A DNA stretch of 64,000 bases. It comes from Channallabes apus. Its lineage: Eukaryota; Chordata; Actinopteri; Siluriformes; Clariidae. Positions 12,018 to 23,754 of the stretch are shown here, in pieces. A model generated the notes under the pieces. That model saw nothing but the letters and a program-made list of their open reading frames with translations, did no database searches and was not told the DNA's origin. The translations under genes were made by a program, and so were the position numbers. How positions within the stretch are numbered: position 1 is the first letter of the stretch; each line of letters opens with the position of its first letter. The stretch lies in contig CM060109.1 in assembly GCA_030522415.1 (NCBI GenBank), forward strand, positions 28,359,392 to 28,423,391, in the 5' to 3' direction.

Positions 12018-12560
12018 CAAGAGGGATATAGACATATGCAATGGTCTTAAAGAAGCAATTGTTGCTACACATCTGAAAAGGGTTATAAAACCATTTCCAA
12101 AAAAATTTGGAGTTCTACAGTGAGAAAGATTATTCACAAGTGGATTCAACAGTTAAGACAGTTGCCGCTCTTCCCAGTAGTTGATGTCCCAGCATATTCA
12201 CCTCAATATCAGATTGTGTAAATGCTCAGAGAAATACAAAAAACAAACAAACAAACACACACAGCCATATCTCAGACACTACTGAGCATTACGGCCTCAC
12301 TGAGCATGTTAAATGTTTAATGCCATAAAAGCGTAATTAAAAAAGGACTGTACAATATGGTTTATTTGGAAGGGTTGCCTCTTCTGTTAAAATAGAACAT
12401 GGAAGCATGACTGAGGTTCACAAAACTACAACCTGAAAAAGGCACAATTGAACAATATCACATGAACAAATGACAAACTAACCCTCATACCCACTGCCAA
12501 GCACGTCAGTGGAACAGAGATGCTTTAGGCTTGTTTTTGCATTCACAAGATCTGAGCACC
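12018..12560 (+). pseudogene. Tc1-like transposase relic
   Basis: Around 12025-12110 the translation resembles the N-terminal segment of a common fish Tc1 transposase ('DICNGLKEAIVATHLKRV' followed by 'FPKKFGV'), the paired-like DNA-binding region. Downstream to about 12560, scattered similarity persists ('cactgagcatgttaaatg', 'ggaacagagatgc') with large deletions and many stops. None of the DDE catalytic boxes is intact. It abuts the truncated right side of the foldback element. Confidence 0.5.
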
Positions 12561-13668
12561 TTGCATCATACATTCTTATTTCAATTCTAATTTATTAGGA
12601 ACCTTGTACATATAAATTTTCCAGCAAATTATTTCTATATTTCTATAATTTTCTCTTATTTCATATTTTAATTCTTTATTTAAATACTCGATTTAAAATT
12701 TTACATTTTAGGTCACAGTGGTCTTTCGTTAACTTACATTGAAATGACCTCATAAAGGTTTTCCGTGATTGTATTGACTTGGTCCTGAGCTCATTCAGGG
12801 GAATTTGGCTCTAGGCCAAACATGGCATGTGGACAGATGTTAATTGCCTGCAATTTCTCTCTTAAAATGTGTGGTTGGTGCCCAGCTGGCCAACACGTTG
12901 CAATGTTCCCTTTCATCTGACCGGCAATGGTAACACAGTCACTATACGTTATATTGGAAGAGCATTTTATTTTGTTTGATTAGACATGCAAATTAATTAA
13001 TGGAATAATACTTTGTCATGGTTAAAGATACAATGCACAAAGGTGACAGTGTGAGTGGATGATTTCAAATCGGAAAACAAACATGCTTTTTCATTAAAAG
13101 CCATTAATTTAAAAAAATTCAGTCCCAAGACAAATTATTTATTTATTATTATTTATTTTTTTATAAAAAACAGAGGTGAAGGTACGCTGGGGATAAAACT
13201 TTCCTGTCAGAATGTCATCATTCTTGTGCTGTTAGGTTTATATGACAGGAGTCAACACTGCTCAATTAGAATATGTAAGACACTTGGAGCACTGCTGTGT
13301 AAAGCACTAACATATTCTATATCTTCTTGAATCTTTTCTCTTCCTGTCCACTTGCTGGATAACTTCTTCCCCTCATGTTTCAATAATTAAGCACTACTTC
13401 AATAGAAAGCTAATTTAAAAAGCAAATAATGCTTAATTATAATTGAACACTTTTCCTTTTTTTTCCTAAGAAGGGACATATTAGGGCTATACAATTTGTT
13501 CTAAAAAGTCACATTGAAATTATTTGGACACACATTGCAATTGTGATTTAAAATGTTATATTTAACTATTTAAGTGTACCATTTTGCGTTCAAATATATC
13601 AAACTGAACATTTGATTTCATTAAGAGGATGTTTGCCAGTATATCATCTTAAATACTAAAATATATAT
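12561..13668. other. Gap: unique sequence, no gene seen
   Basis: The short open frame at 13055-13330 has no recognisable domain and low-complexity composition. No transposon ends are visible. Confidence 0.45.
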
Positions 13669-14156
13669 ATACTGTAAAAAATAAATAGTCCATTTTACGG
13701 TGAAAAAACGGCAGCTGTGGTTGCCAGTATTCTACCGTAAAAAATACATTAGCACTGTTATTGCACTGCGAAAAAAACAGATTTTTTACAGATGTTAATT
13801 AAAATTTTTTTTTTTTTACGGTTTATAACTGTCTAATTAACATGTTTCTGTTGTTATAAAAACAGTTTATTCCCGCCAAATTCCAGGGTTTACATTGTAA
13901 CAAATACGGATCATAACCATGTTTTTTAAAGCTCAGAACTAATTTAAAGATTTATGTTGTAATAATAACGGTTTATTTCCATCTTTTTTTTACAGCTCAG
14001 TACTCACACACTCTCACCCATCATCTATACAACTTTATCCTATACAGGTCCTTCTAAAAAAATTAGCATATTGTGATAAAGTTCATTAGTTTCTGTAATG
14101 TACTGATAAACATTAGTCTTTCATATATTTTAGATTCATTACACACAACTGAAGTA

Positions 14157-15737
14157 CAAACCGGATTCCAAAAATGTTGGGACACTAAACAAATTGTGAA
14201 TAAAAACTGAATGCAATGATGTGGAGATGGCAAATGTCAATATTTTATTCAGAATAGAACATAAATCACGGAACAAAAGTTTAAACTGAGAAAATGTATA
14301 ATTTTAAGGGAAAAATATGGTGAATCAAAATGTCATAGTGTCAACAAATCCCAAAAAAGTTGGGACAAGGCCATTTTCACCACTGTGTGGCATCTCCCCT
14401 TCTTCTTACAACACTCATCAGACGTCTGGGGACCGAGGAGACCAGTTTCTCAAGTTTAGAAATAGGAATGCTCTCCCATTCTTGTCTAATAAAGGCCTCT
14501 AACTGTTCAATCGTCTTGAGCCTTCTTTGTCGCACCTTCCTCTTTATGATGCGCCAAATGTTCTCTATCGGTGAAAGATCTGGACTGCAGACTGGCCATT
14601 TCAGTACCCGGATCCTTCTCCTACGCAGCCATGATGTTATGATTGATGCGGAATGTGGTCTGGCATTATCTTGTTGAAAAATGCAGGGTCTTCCCTGAAA
14701 GAGATGACTAGATGTTGTTCTGGAACCTGTATATATTTTTCTGCATTGATGGTGCCTTTCCAGACATGCAAGCTGCCCATGCCACACGCACTCATGCAAC
14801 CCCATACCATCAGAGATGCAGGCTTCTGAACTGAGCGTTGATAACAACTTGGGTTGTCCTTGTCCTCTTTGGTCCGGATGACATGGCGTCCCACACTTCC
14901 AACAAGAACTTCGAATCATGACTCGTCTGACCACAGAACAGTCTTCCATTTTGCCACACTCCATTTTAAATGATCCCTGGCCCAATGAAAACGCCTGTGC
15001 TTGTGGATCTTGCTTAGAAATGGCTTCTTCTTTGCACTGTAGAGTTTCAGCTGGCAACGGCGGATGGCACGGTGGATTGTGTTCACTGACGATGGTTTCT
15101 GGAAGTATTCCTGAGCCCATTCTGTGATTTCCTTTACAGTAGCATTCCTGTTTGTGGTGCAGTGTCGTTTAAGGGCCCGGAGATCACGGGCATCCAGTAT
15201 GGTTTTACGCCCTTGACCCTTACGCACAGAGATTGTTCCAGATTCTCTGAATCTTCGGATGATATTATGCACAGTTGATGATGATAACTGCGAAGTCTTT
15301 GCAATTTTTCGCTGGGTAACACCTTTCTGATATTGCTCCACTATCTTTCTGTGCAACATTGTGGGAATTGGTGATCCTCTACCCATCTTGGCTTCTGAGA
15401 GACACTGCCACTCTGAGAAGCTCTTTTTATACCCAATCATGTTGCCAATTAACCTAATTACTGTTAATTGGTCTTCTAGCTCTTAGTTATGCTCAAATTT
15501 ACTTTTTCCAGCCTCTTATTGCTACTTCTCCCAACTTTTTTGGGATTTGTTGACACAGTGAAATTTGTAATCAACATATTTTTCTTTTAAAATTATATAT
15601 TTTCTCGGATTAAACTTTTGATCTGTCATCTATGTTCTATTCTGAATAAAATATTGACATTTGCCATCTCCACATCATTGCATTCAGTTTTTATTCACAA
15701 TTTGTTTAGTGTCCCAACTTTTTTGGAATCCGGTTTG
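14157..15737 (-). mobile_element. Tc1-like element with IR/DR termini, nested
   Basis: It starts CAAACCGGATTCC and ends GGAATCCGGTTTG, with TA on both sides (14155-14156 and 15738-15739). Each long terminal repeat (about 210 bp) contains two copies of a 'ccaaaaaagttgggaca' box: outer and inner at 14168-14184 and 14350-14367 on the left, and at 15711-15727 and 15528-15545 on the right. This is the IR/DR arrangement known from Sleeping Beauty-type transposons, where transposase binds the doubled boxes. The element is inserted in the left arm of the 14045-16722 element, so it is younger than that one. Confidence 0.92.
14377..15386 (-). pseudogene. Tc1 DD34E transposase, frameshifted
   Basis: The gene starts at the ATG of MGRGSPIPT at 15386, the best of several starts because it precedes the DNA-binding domain. 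The N-terminal part contains paired-like helix-turn-helix segments ('VTQRKIAKTSQLSSSTVHNI') and a 'GQGRKTILD' linker. The first catalytic Asp is in 'LWSDES'. A frame change near 14900 leads into 'SLMVWGCMS', and another near 14690 leads into '[11 protein letters not shown]' (second Asp) and 'SPDLSPIENIW' (Glu). There are 34 residues between that Asp and Glu, the Tc1 spacing. All three catalytic residues survive, but the frames are broken at least twice. It cuts and pastes DNA in the nucleus when intact. Confidence 0.88.
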
Positions 15738-15949
15738 TAGTTCAAGCCTTTTATTGTTTTAATATTGATTATTGTGGCATACAGCTCATGAAAACCCAAA
15801 ATCTCAAACAATTTGCATATCATGAAAAGGTTCTCTAAACGAGCTATTAACCTAATCATCTGAATCAACTAATTAACTCTAAACACCTGCAAAAGATTCC
15901 TGAGGCTTTTAAAAACTCCCAGCCTGGTTCATTACTCAAAACCGCAATC

Positions 15950-16460
15950 ATGGGTAAGACTGCCGACCTGACTGCTGTCCAGAAGGCCATCATTGACACC
16001 CTCAAGCAAGAGGGTAAGACACAGAAAGAAATTTCTGAACGAATAGGCTGTTCCCAGAGTGCTGTATCAAGGCACCTCAGTGGGAAGTCTGTGGGAAGGA
16101 AAAAGTGTGGCAGAAAACGCTGAACAACGAGAAGAGGTGACCGGGCCCTGAGGAAGAATGTGGAGAAGGACCGATTCCAGACCTTGGGGGACCTGCGGAA
16201 GCAGTGGACTGAGTCTGGAGTAGAAACATCCAGAGCCACCGTTAAATTTTTCAGCACGACCTGGCAGCTGCTCACAGTGCCATAACCACTGGTAAATGGT
16301 TTACTGACCATGGTATTACTGTGCTCAATTGGCCTGCCAACTCTCCTGACCTGAACCCCATAGAGAATCTGTGGGATATTGTGAAGAGAAAGTTGAGAGA
16401 CACAAGACACAAGAATCTGCAAAAGGATTCCCGACAAAGTAGTGAGTGCAGAACTGAACA
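15950..16460 (+). pseudogene. Tc1 transposase remnant with central deletion
   Basis: The gene starts at the ATG near 15950 (MGKTADLT...). The N-terminal helix-turn-helix is recognisable ('KTQKEISERIGCSQSAVSRHL'), and a stop follows after 'KCGRKR'. A deletion around 16240 removes the region with the first catalytic Asp. Beyond it the reading changes frame into 'HGITVLNWPANSPDLNPIENLW', which includes the catalytic Glu. It shares its opening residues with the relic at 29080-29964, so the two belong to one family. It cannot be functional. Confidence 0.85.
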
Positions 16461-16893
16461 TAATTATTTGAAGGTTGACTTTTTTTGTATTAAAAACACT
16501 TTTCTTTTATTGGTCGGATGAAATATGCTACTGTTTTGAGATAGGGATTTTGGGTTTTCATGAGCTGTATGCCACAATCATCAATATTAAAACAATAAAA
16601 GGCGTGAACTACTTCAGTTTGTGTGTAATGAATCTAAAATATATGAAAGTCTAATGTTTATCAGTACATTACAGAAAATAATGAACTTTATCACAATATG
16701 CTAATTTTTTGAGAAGGACCTGTATATTGAGGGGGGGGGGCAGGGGTGACTAGTACCTGGAGTAAACTCACCACGTATGGGAAGAACATACAAACTCCAT
16801 GCACATAGAGACAGGAATCAAGCCTGGCCAGGAATCGAACCCGGACCCTGTTGGTGGAAGGCGACAGTGCTAACCACTACACTACCATGCTTG

Positions 16894-17399
16894 CTACACA
16901 ATTGCTGTCGTTGTTGTTGGACTATTTGTTTTATTATGAATAACCACAGTGAATTCATTCAGCAATTCTGTGAAAGCATAATTTTATCACACTAGCTGGA
17001 GCTAAAAGAGATAGAAGTTACATTGCTAAGCATTCGGATTTTACTGTTAAGAAACTATTAAGAGTACTTTTATACTAATTGATGAATACAAACCTAAAGC
17101 AAATCATCAAAACCCATCAAAAATTATTCAAGACTCGGACATCAGCATGGCCTCATGTATTTTTGAATAAAGACAGCAAAACAATATTTAAATTCTCAAA
17201 ATCAAATATACAAATGTCAGGGTGGACACTTTTTGGGGCAGACAATCTAAGTATGGCGGTGGCGGCGGGTAAAGTGGCGAGTGCTAGCGGCTGTCCTTGC
17301 CACAGTCATCAAAGGGCAGAATACCATTCACGAATTTGAAGTCCTTGGTTAATGTACATTAGATGGCTATATACAGTACAGAATAATGAGTGCAATCCC
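16894..17399. other. Gap: unclassified sequence between SINE and CACTG-ended part
   Basis: No gene is recognised. A small GC-rich patch (ggcggtggcggcgggtaaag) sits near 17255-17295. If the outer CACTG-ended element is real, this is its internal sequence. Confidence 0.4.
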
Positions 17400-17805
17400 G
17401 TAAAAACAATAGTGTTGCTACCGTATCTTTTACGGTAAATTTCTGCCAGTTTTTTACCATAACATTTTTAAGTTTATTTTTTACAGAGCAGATATTTTTC
17501 TGATTTTTAAATTCCATCAACAAAGGTTTAGTAAAATATAAACTGATGCTTCATGATATTAATAACAAATACCTTCTCTGAGAGTTTCCTTTTTATAAAT
17601 ACAGTATATCATACATTTTACTACAATAAACCATATTTTCATATGTTTTTAACTGTTAAATTTAAGGTCTTACTCTGTAAAACTAATTACAGTTTTTCAC
17701 TGTATATTCTACGGTTATCCCAAGTTTTGTGAAATACGGTTTTATTCTGTAGCATTTATACGGTATTTTACTGTTAGAATTACGAATTTTTTTTACAGTG
17801 TATAT

Positions 17806-17822
17806 ATATTTGTTTATAATAC

Positions 17823-17879
<57 letters not shown>

Positions 17880-17936
17880 TATAATACGTATATATATACT
17901 GTATATATATATATATATATATATACTGTATACATA

Positions 17937-17975
<39 letters not shown>
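17806..17975. repeat. Long (TA)n microsatellite with duplicated unique spacer
   Basis: TA runs are interrupted by two copies of 'tatttgtttataatacgtatat' (about 17808-17830 and 17870-17892). Open frames drawn through it are repeat artefacts. Confidence 0.9.
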
Positions 17976-17977
<2 letters not shown>

Positions 17978-18159
17978 AATATTAAATTGACAGTTACTAC
18001 AGTATGTAAATTCCTGACTGTGTACATTACCTGCAGCACTAATACTTAACTAGAGGAGTCAATTTAATGGCGGGAATGATATGGTATGCATTGTTGAGAT
18101 TGACAGCTGGCAAATGCAGTATACTTTATAGTATAGTAGTATAGCTCATGTAGATAATA

Positions 18160-19475
18160 TCACCAGGATAGCATTCTTTCACCTCAGAAATATTGCCAAA
18201 ATAAGAAATATATTGTCGCTAAACGATGCAGAAAAACTAGTTCATGCTTTTATCACTTCTAGGTTGGACTATTGTAATGCCTTACTGTCTGGTTGTTCAG
18301 TTAGGTGCTTAAACAAGCTTCAGCTAGTCCAGAATGCAGCAGCGAGAGTCCTCACTAGAACCAGAAGATATGAGCACATCACCCCTATCCTATCTTCACT
18401 GCATTGGCTCCCTGTGACTTCGCATTGATTTTAAAATACTACTCTTGACATATAAAGCATTAAATGGTCTCGCGCCTCAGTATCTGAGCGAACTGCTAGT
18501 GTCTTACGATCTGCCACGCCTACTTCAGTCAAAGGATGCAGGCTGCTTGTCAGTACCGCGTATTATGAAAACCACAGCTGGGGGCAGAGCTTTCTCTTAC
18601 AAAGCCCCAAAATTATGGAATAGTCTTCCAAATTTGTGTTCGGGACTCAGACACAGTCTCAGTGTTTAAGTCTAGGCTCAAAACCTATTTATTTAGCCAA
18701 GCATTTTTATAAATAGATTTGCCATAAGGTAAAGGAGCAGATCTGGGGGACTCATGGACGTAGAGTATTATGGTGAACTGGTATGTTTAGATGCTGTCTT
18801 CCTCAGTCTCATTTGATCACTCAGGTTTGTTGACGGTGAGGTGATTGTTTGCTTTACATCTCAGGGAGCCCTCATGTTTGTGTTTCCTTCTGGCTCTCCC
18901 TTTTAGTTATCCTGGTGCCCCGCTTCTGGTTGGAGGTCTCGTCGCATGGATGCCCCGTGTGTCTCTTTAGGATGCGTCTGGTGTCTGGGGATGATTCTAT
19001 CTACTTAGAAGATGGTTCTGGCCTCGACTGGTGTTGTCAGCTGTTTCTCTGAGGACTTGACAATTCGATAGTTCAGGACTGGAACTTTCTACAAGTCTAT
19101 CTGAGTCTTGAATAACTACTGGACTCCATTTTACATCAACTATTATAACATCAATTAACATCAACTATTATAGCTGAACCTAATACTGTATAAATGCAGA
19201 TCATTTCCTGCTATCTGTTTCACCCAGATGAGGATGGGTTCCCTGTCGAGTCTGGTTCCTCTCAAGGTTTCTTCCTATTACCATCTCAGGGAGTTTTTCC
19301 TTGCCACTGTCGCCCTCGGGCTTGCTCACCAGGGACTATCTGAACATTTTGATTCATACACATTCACATTCCATACAAACTTAAATAATTCTTTTGATTG
19401 TGTAAAGCTGTTTTGAGACAATGTCAATTGTTAAAAGCGCTATACAAATAAAACTGAATTGAATTGAATTGAATT
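18160..19475 (+). mobile_element. L2/jockey-like LINE, 5'-truncated, with 3' UTR
   Basis: This is the end of the reverse-transcriptase ORF (see the pseudogene at 18165-18710) followed by about 750 bases of 3' UTR. The UTR includes the 'gggagtttttccttgccactgtc' and 'gctgttttgagacaatgtc' blocks and ends in the short tandem tail (TTGAA)n at 19452-19475. The tandem tail marks the 3' end used for target-primed reverse transcription. Tail-only relatives are at 3776-4835 and 6490-6640. Confidence 0.8.
18165..18710 (+). pseudogene. LINE reverse transcriptase C-terminal region
   Basis: The translation shows 'FHLRNIAKIRNILS' then 'DAEKLVHAFITSRLDYCNAL' up to 'LHWLPV', the thumb and post-RT region of fish L2/jockey-type LINEs. 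A frame change near 18420 leads to 'IDFKILLLTYKALNGLAPQYL' and 'TAGGRAFSYKAPKLWNSLP'. Another near 18665 leads to 'FKSRLKTYLFSQAFL'. The catalytic FADD region lies upstream and is absent because the copy is 5'-truncated. Not functional. Confidence 0.8.
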
Positions 19476-20309
19476 TAACTTTCTTCAGGTTTAACTGCAA
19501 CCAATATACTGTATCACTCTACACAAACCTCAGGCACTCTCATATTGCTGCGAAATTTAGTGACAACCACACTTTCGCTTTGATAACATCTGAACAAAGG
19601 GCCACACTCATACTCTATACAGTATATACTCTTCATTCTAATGTACTGTATATTCATTCAATATTTTATAATGCCAATAGGGACAGTGTTTGAATTTGAC
19701 ATGCAGTATTTATACAGAGATTTGGTATGAATGCTGATACCATTTACGTGTGTACAGTATGTGTGTATGTGTGCGGGGGCACATCCTGTTTTCTTTATTT
19801 TGTTTTATTTGTACTTTTTGTCTATAAACTGGGAGAATTCTTATAAACGCCATGAGGCACTGATGTGTCTTGATCACTACTTTTGAGGACATCCCTGTGT
19901 TCTTTCTATCCTTTGTGTGTCTCTCTGGCCTTGCTGTAGTGTGGTGATTAAATGCTTAATATTGAAAATGTAAAGGGCTTGCTACCACACTGTCTAAGTG
20001 GCTACATTAATGAACTGCACCCCACTGAGCGTGGTCTCATTATGGAGGGATGCCTTCACAAGGCAGAGCTCTGCTGTGTACTGCTCTGTCAATAATGATT
20101 GTGTTTTGCCAGATTCTGTCATTTTAAACCTCTTTCTGCTTCTGAAATATTTCTTTTGCTTTAAAATTTGGGCACATTTTTGAACTGTGGCTTTCACGCA
20201 ACACAATAATATTCAGATAAAGTTATACAAAATTTTTGTCCATAAAATGTAAATGGTATTCACAAAGCATTGCACACCTTTCTAAGTACACCAATTTTTA
20301 TTTTGATAA
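19476..20309. other. Gap: no gene seen
   Basis: AT-rich sequence with no recognisable coding region or transposon end. Confidence 0.45.
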
Positions 20310-21065
20310 CAATGTTTCCTTAAACCAGTCGGTCAACGACAGTGTACTTTCTTATCCTGTAGTGTGGTGGGTAGATAGCCTCAAAAGCAGGGATGCTACA
20401 CATTTAGGCAAGGTGGTGAGGAGAGCTGGTTCGGTGGTTGGTTTAGAACTAGACTCCCTCTGGAAAGTGCTGGAGAGGAGGGCATTAAACATAACTCCGA
20501 GCACCCACTGCACATAGATTTTGCAAACAGAAAACTGTATTCAGTGGAAGATTTCTGTTGCAAGGATGCTCAACTGACAGCCTCAGGAAATACTTTGTTC
20601 CCATAGCCATTTGGCTTTTCTACACCTCTTTACAGGGGCATGCGAGTGTGGAATGGGTGATCTAGGCCTAAGGCTCTTCTGCTACTGTATATACATCACA
20701 ATGCTACCGACATAACACTCTCATCTGTTAGCTTCATGGTCTGCTCACTACTCTCAGTATGACATATTACGCCAATATGCATAGACTTCAGTTAGTGTCA
20801 CTGTCATGCTGTTCTCTGCACAATTTTTACTATTTGCACTGTTGTCACTTAAATATACGTGCACATCAAAGTTGCACTGTATTTCATTTCATTTTACTTG
20901 TTAGTATTACCCATTTATGCCCTTTTTTTCTTAGATTTGACTTTGTGATGTAGTGCCAGTCCCACGCCAGGATAAAATAAGAGGGTTGCGCAAGCTTGTG
21001 TGCCGACCGGATGGTCTGCTGTGGCGATCCCATGCTAGGAGCAACCGAAAGGCCAACAACAGCAT
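20310..21065 (+). mobile_element. LINE 3'-end fragment (second, unrelated family)
   Basis: Near 20390-20510 the translation reads 'LGKVVRRAGSVVGLELDSL', followed by 'ERRALN'. This is a segment seen at the extreme C-terminus of a fish LINE ORF2. The downstream part to about 21065 includes a 'gggttgcgcaagcttgtgtgccgaccgg' and 'gtggcgatccc...gagcaaccgaaag' tail, typical of another fish LINE 3' UTR. There are stops in all frames. The family name is uncertain. Confidence 0.55.
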
Positions 21066-21794
21066 ATATCATGTAGATTTTGTTTTTGGTTAGCATTGCA
21101 CTTGTATCTTTTGGTCAGCTCTCACATTTAACCTGTGTCTACTGTACTATATGTAAGATATACAGTCGTATACACTGCCTGTGCAAAAAATAACATTGCC
21201 ATTTCAAAACAGTTAACGAATTAACCTGCATCAAGCAAAGACAATAACTAGGCAGATTTGAAATTACTGGAAATGGATATGTATACATATACATATACTG
21301 CAAAACCTTCAATAATGCCCAGAATTTATATAGTCAGTTTACAATAATGGTGTAATGCATAAATGTTAGTTTGTTTGGAGAAAGTCTGAAAGGTATTGTT
21401 CAGTACTAGGTTAAATAGATTAGTGTACATAGTGTACATCAGTATTTGTTTTATTACCCATATTAGAATATGTGGGTGTTTGTATGTAAGTATCTCTAAA
21501 TTCGACCCACATATTAAATATGCTTTGATTGGATAATTACTGCAGTGTTTCACCTTGCGAAAAATATTTAAACCTTAAATTATGCAGTATGTATCTTCAA
21601 ATTGTTTTAACAGCTATTTCAGAAAGCATATAAAAGAGCACATCAGGGTAAGAAGGGAAATGCATGAAGTGATGCAACATTATGTGATAATGAAATGAAG
21701 TCACATAACTATCTAAATGATCAGGTTATCCTATTAGCAATGTTTTTTTCTACCAGGATAGTAGTATTGGTTTCATGTGATTTAGTATGGGATT
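21066..21794. other. Gap: no gene seen
   Basis: AT-rich sequence. No supported feature. Confidence 0.45.
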
Positions 21795-22450
21795 AATCAG
21801 GTGCCAAAATTCCCAGAAATAGACAAAAAAAAAGAGAGAAATAAACATAGAAATACAAAAAACCCAAGAGCTACGCCTCGGACCCTACAAGCCTCACTGA
21901 GCCTGGTAAATATTAAAGTCCATGAAAGAACAATTAGAAGAAGACTGAACCAGTACAGTTTGTTTGAAATTGTCCAGGAGAAAGCCTCTTCTGTCTAAAT
22001 AGATCATGGAAACACAACTGAGGTTAGCAACACTGCATGTGAACAAAGCAAAAGCCTTCTGTCCTATGTACAGATGAGACCAAAGTAGAGTTGTTTGGCC
22101 TTAATGCCTTGTTTGGGGAAAACCAAACAGTATTTCAGCAAAAACACCTCATACACTGTCAAACATCACAATTATGCACAAATGCATACAGTAATTTGGG
22201 ATTGTTTTTCAAACCACAGGAACTGGGCACTTTGCAGTTATTGAGTCGGCCATGAAGTTCTCTGAATATTAGAGAATTCTAGAAGAAAATGTGAAGCCGT
22301 CTGTCTAACATCTAACGCTTGGTCAAAATTGGGTCATGCAACAGGATAATGATCTGAAGCACACCAGTAAATGGCCCAAAACAATGTGAGAGGCTGATGA
22401 AGTCATACAGAAAATGATTACTTCAAATAATTGCTGCTAAACGTAGATCT
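21795..22450 (+). pseudogene. Tc1-like transposase relic
   Basis: Segments read 'NPRATPRTLQASLSLVNIKV', then 'HERTIRRRLNQYSLF', then (after frame breaks) 'TDETKVELFGLN' near 22070-22105 with the first catalytic Asp. 'QQDNDLKHTS' near 22340-22365 holds the second. The Glu box is not preserved. The order and spacing follow a Tc1 transposase on the plus strand. Numerous indels and stops make it an old relic. It belongs to the same broad group as the intact gene at 47889-48911. Confidence 0.75.
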
Positions 22451-23739
22451 ACAAGCTATTGAATCAAGTTATTGAAACAACGTATTGAATTAAGTTAATA
22501 AGCCAGCAATACAGAATCACTGCCTTTCATTTATCAGAGTTCGACTTCAAATTTCTCGGCACACATATGTCCCACACTTTGGCGCATTAGCCAATTATAT
22601 GCCTCTAGTGAACCAACTCAATGCTGACTTTTAAAAAACTCCTCGTTGTGACTGTATAAATACAATTGCTTTAAATGGACATGCTTCATACATTTCTTTA
22701 TTTGTTTCAGGGGTGCCAGTCTTCACAGTCTATTGCCTAGCTTATTCTCGAAATAGCCTCCATTTTATCAGAGAAGAAAATTTATATTTTGTCATTTTAT
22801 ATTGAGTTCATAAAGAATTTTCCATGGAATAAAGCTACTGATTGTACATATTGATTATGTACTTTATTGAAATGTATTGACAGTATCACCTCAAGCATTA
22901 CAAGAATTTTTTCCTAAGAAAAGAATAATTAAGGATTAATAAATAATCAGTCCAGACAGCTCCTTGTCTGCCTTTGTGCAATGTGCCATGTTCCATGTGC
23001 CTGTGTGTGTAAACTTTCCCAGCAGGCTGTTTCACAGATAAATTGCATGGAAATTAGTGTATGTCTTCAATGGCAATTAAAGATCCTCCTATGGAGTGAA
23101 AAAAGACATTATCAAATTAAGGTGAAATTTCCCTGCAAATAGACAACCCTCCTTTTTTCTCCTTTTTTATACTAATACGGTGTTTAACCCCCTTTCGCCT
23201 TCAGAACTGCCTTAATTCTACAGTATGTGGCATTCATCAAAAAAATAGTAAATACTGTAGCAATGGTAGTAGTTGTGGTGGTGGCAGTTAAAGTAATAAT
23301 TTTTAGGAAATTATAATTTTTGCATCAGTTTCTAGAGCCATTTGATGTGGTGGAGCATCTGTGAAACAAGTTTCTAATGTGTTTTACATTTTAACTTTAA
23401 GCTGGTCATGTTATTAGGAAGCAACAAAGCTCAAAGTTCTCTGTCCTGAAGGCTTTGCGGTGGAAAATTGTCCCTGACTTTAATGCACAGACAATTTGTT
23501 GAGACTCCTGCCAGCCCTACTTGGTTAAATAACAACACAATTTTAATGAGCTGTTGCTATAGAAATTATAACATATGATATAACATCTGTGATTTCCCTT
23601 GGAATAATTAAAAAACACATTCAACCAATCACAAACAAGAATTTATCAATGGTGCTGTAATATCAATAATAATAATAATAATAAGCAAAATACGTATGTA
23701 ATATTAAACAAGGATCTGAGAATAAATTTAAATGATCAG
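22451..23739. other. Gap: unique sequence with possible conserved non-coding blocks
   Basis: No gene is recognised. The stretches 22960-23150 and 23390-23640 have balanced composition, no repeat signature and homeodomain-like taatta/attaa words. They look more like conserved non-coding DNA than the surrounding sequence, but conservation cannot be measured from one sequence. Confidence 0.3.
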
Positions 23740-23754
23740 ACAGTCTGGGAATAG

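Larger units (their letters stand above)
14045..16722 (+). mobile_element. Tc1-like deletion derivative hosting a second Tc1 element
   Basis: The termini are CAGGTCCTTCT at 14045 and AGAAGGACCTG ending at 16722, flanked by TA (14043-14044 and 16723-16724), the Tc1/mariner target duplication. Long inverted repeats of about 200 bp can be followed on both sides: the left arm runs 14045-14156 and continues at 15740-15830, and the right arm covers about 16535-16722. Removing the 14157-15739 insertion leaves about 1.1 kb, which holds a transposase gene with a large internal deletion. Confidence 0.9.
13999..16893 (-). mobile_element. V-SINE-like tRNA-derived repeat, interrupted by Tc1 nest
   Basis: On the minus strand the head is at 16893-16725. 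An A-box-like 'tagtggttagcactg' is followed by the B box GGTTCGATTCC near 16835, then 'gcatggagtttgtatgttcttccc'. The 3' tail, ending in a gagtg-type repeat, lies at 14044-13999. Between them sits the whole Tc1 nest 14045-16722, flanked by TA. The middle of the SINE is deleted. The complete relative is at 59308-59643. Confidence 0.65.
13669..17802. mobile_element. CACTG-ended element split by nested insertions (tentative)
   Basis: The left part, from about 13669 (actgtaaaaaataaatag...) to 14000, and the right part, 17400-17802 (ending ...tttttttttacagtg), share the 'acggtaaa/tttaccgt' vocabulary. They end in inverted ACTGTAAAAA / TTTTTACAGT words flanked by tata on both sides. They could be the two ends of one element interrupted by the SINE and Tc1 insertions at 13999-16893. 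The 16895-17400 segment would be its own internal sequence. Two unrelated copies are the alternative. Confidence 0.35.

Noticed and set aside
14360..14677. Plus-strand frames over the Tc1 element
   Set aside because: They are antisense shadows of the minus-strand transposase, which carries all the conserved motifs.
16725..16893. tRNA gene
   Set aside because: The A- and B-box-like words belong to the tRNA-derived head of a SINE. The cloverleaf is not preserved and the rest of the repeat follows.
17683..18039. 118-residue open frame on the minus strand
   Set aside because: It runs through the TA microsatellite and translates mainly to Ile-Tyr repeats.
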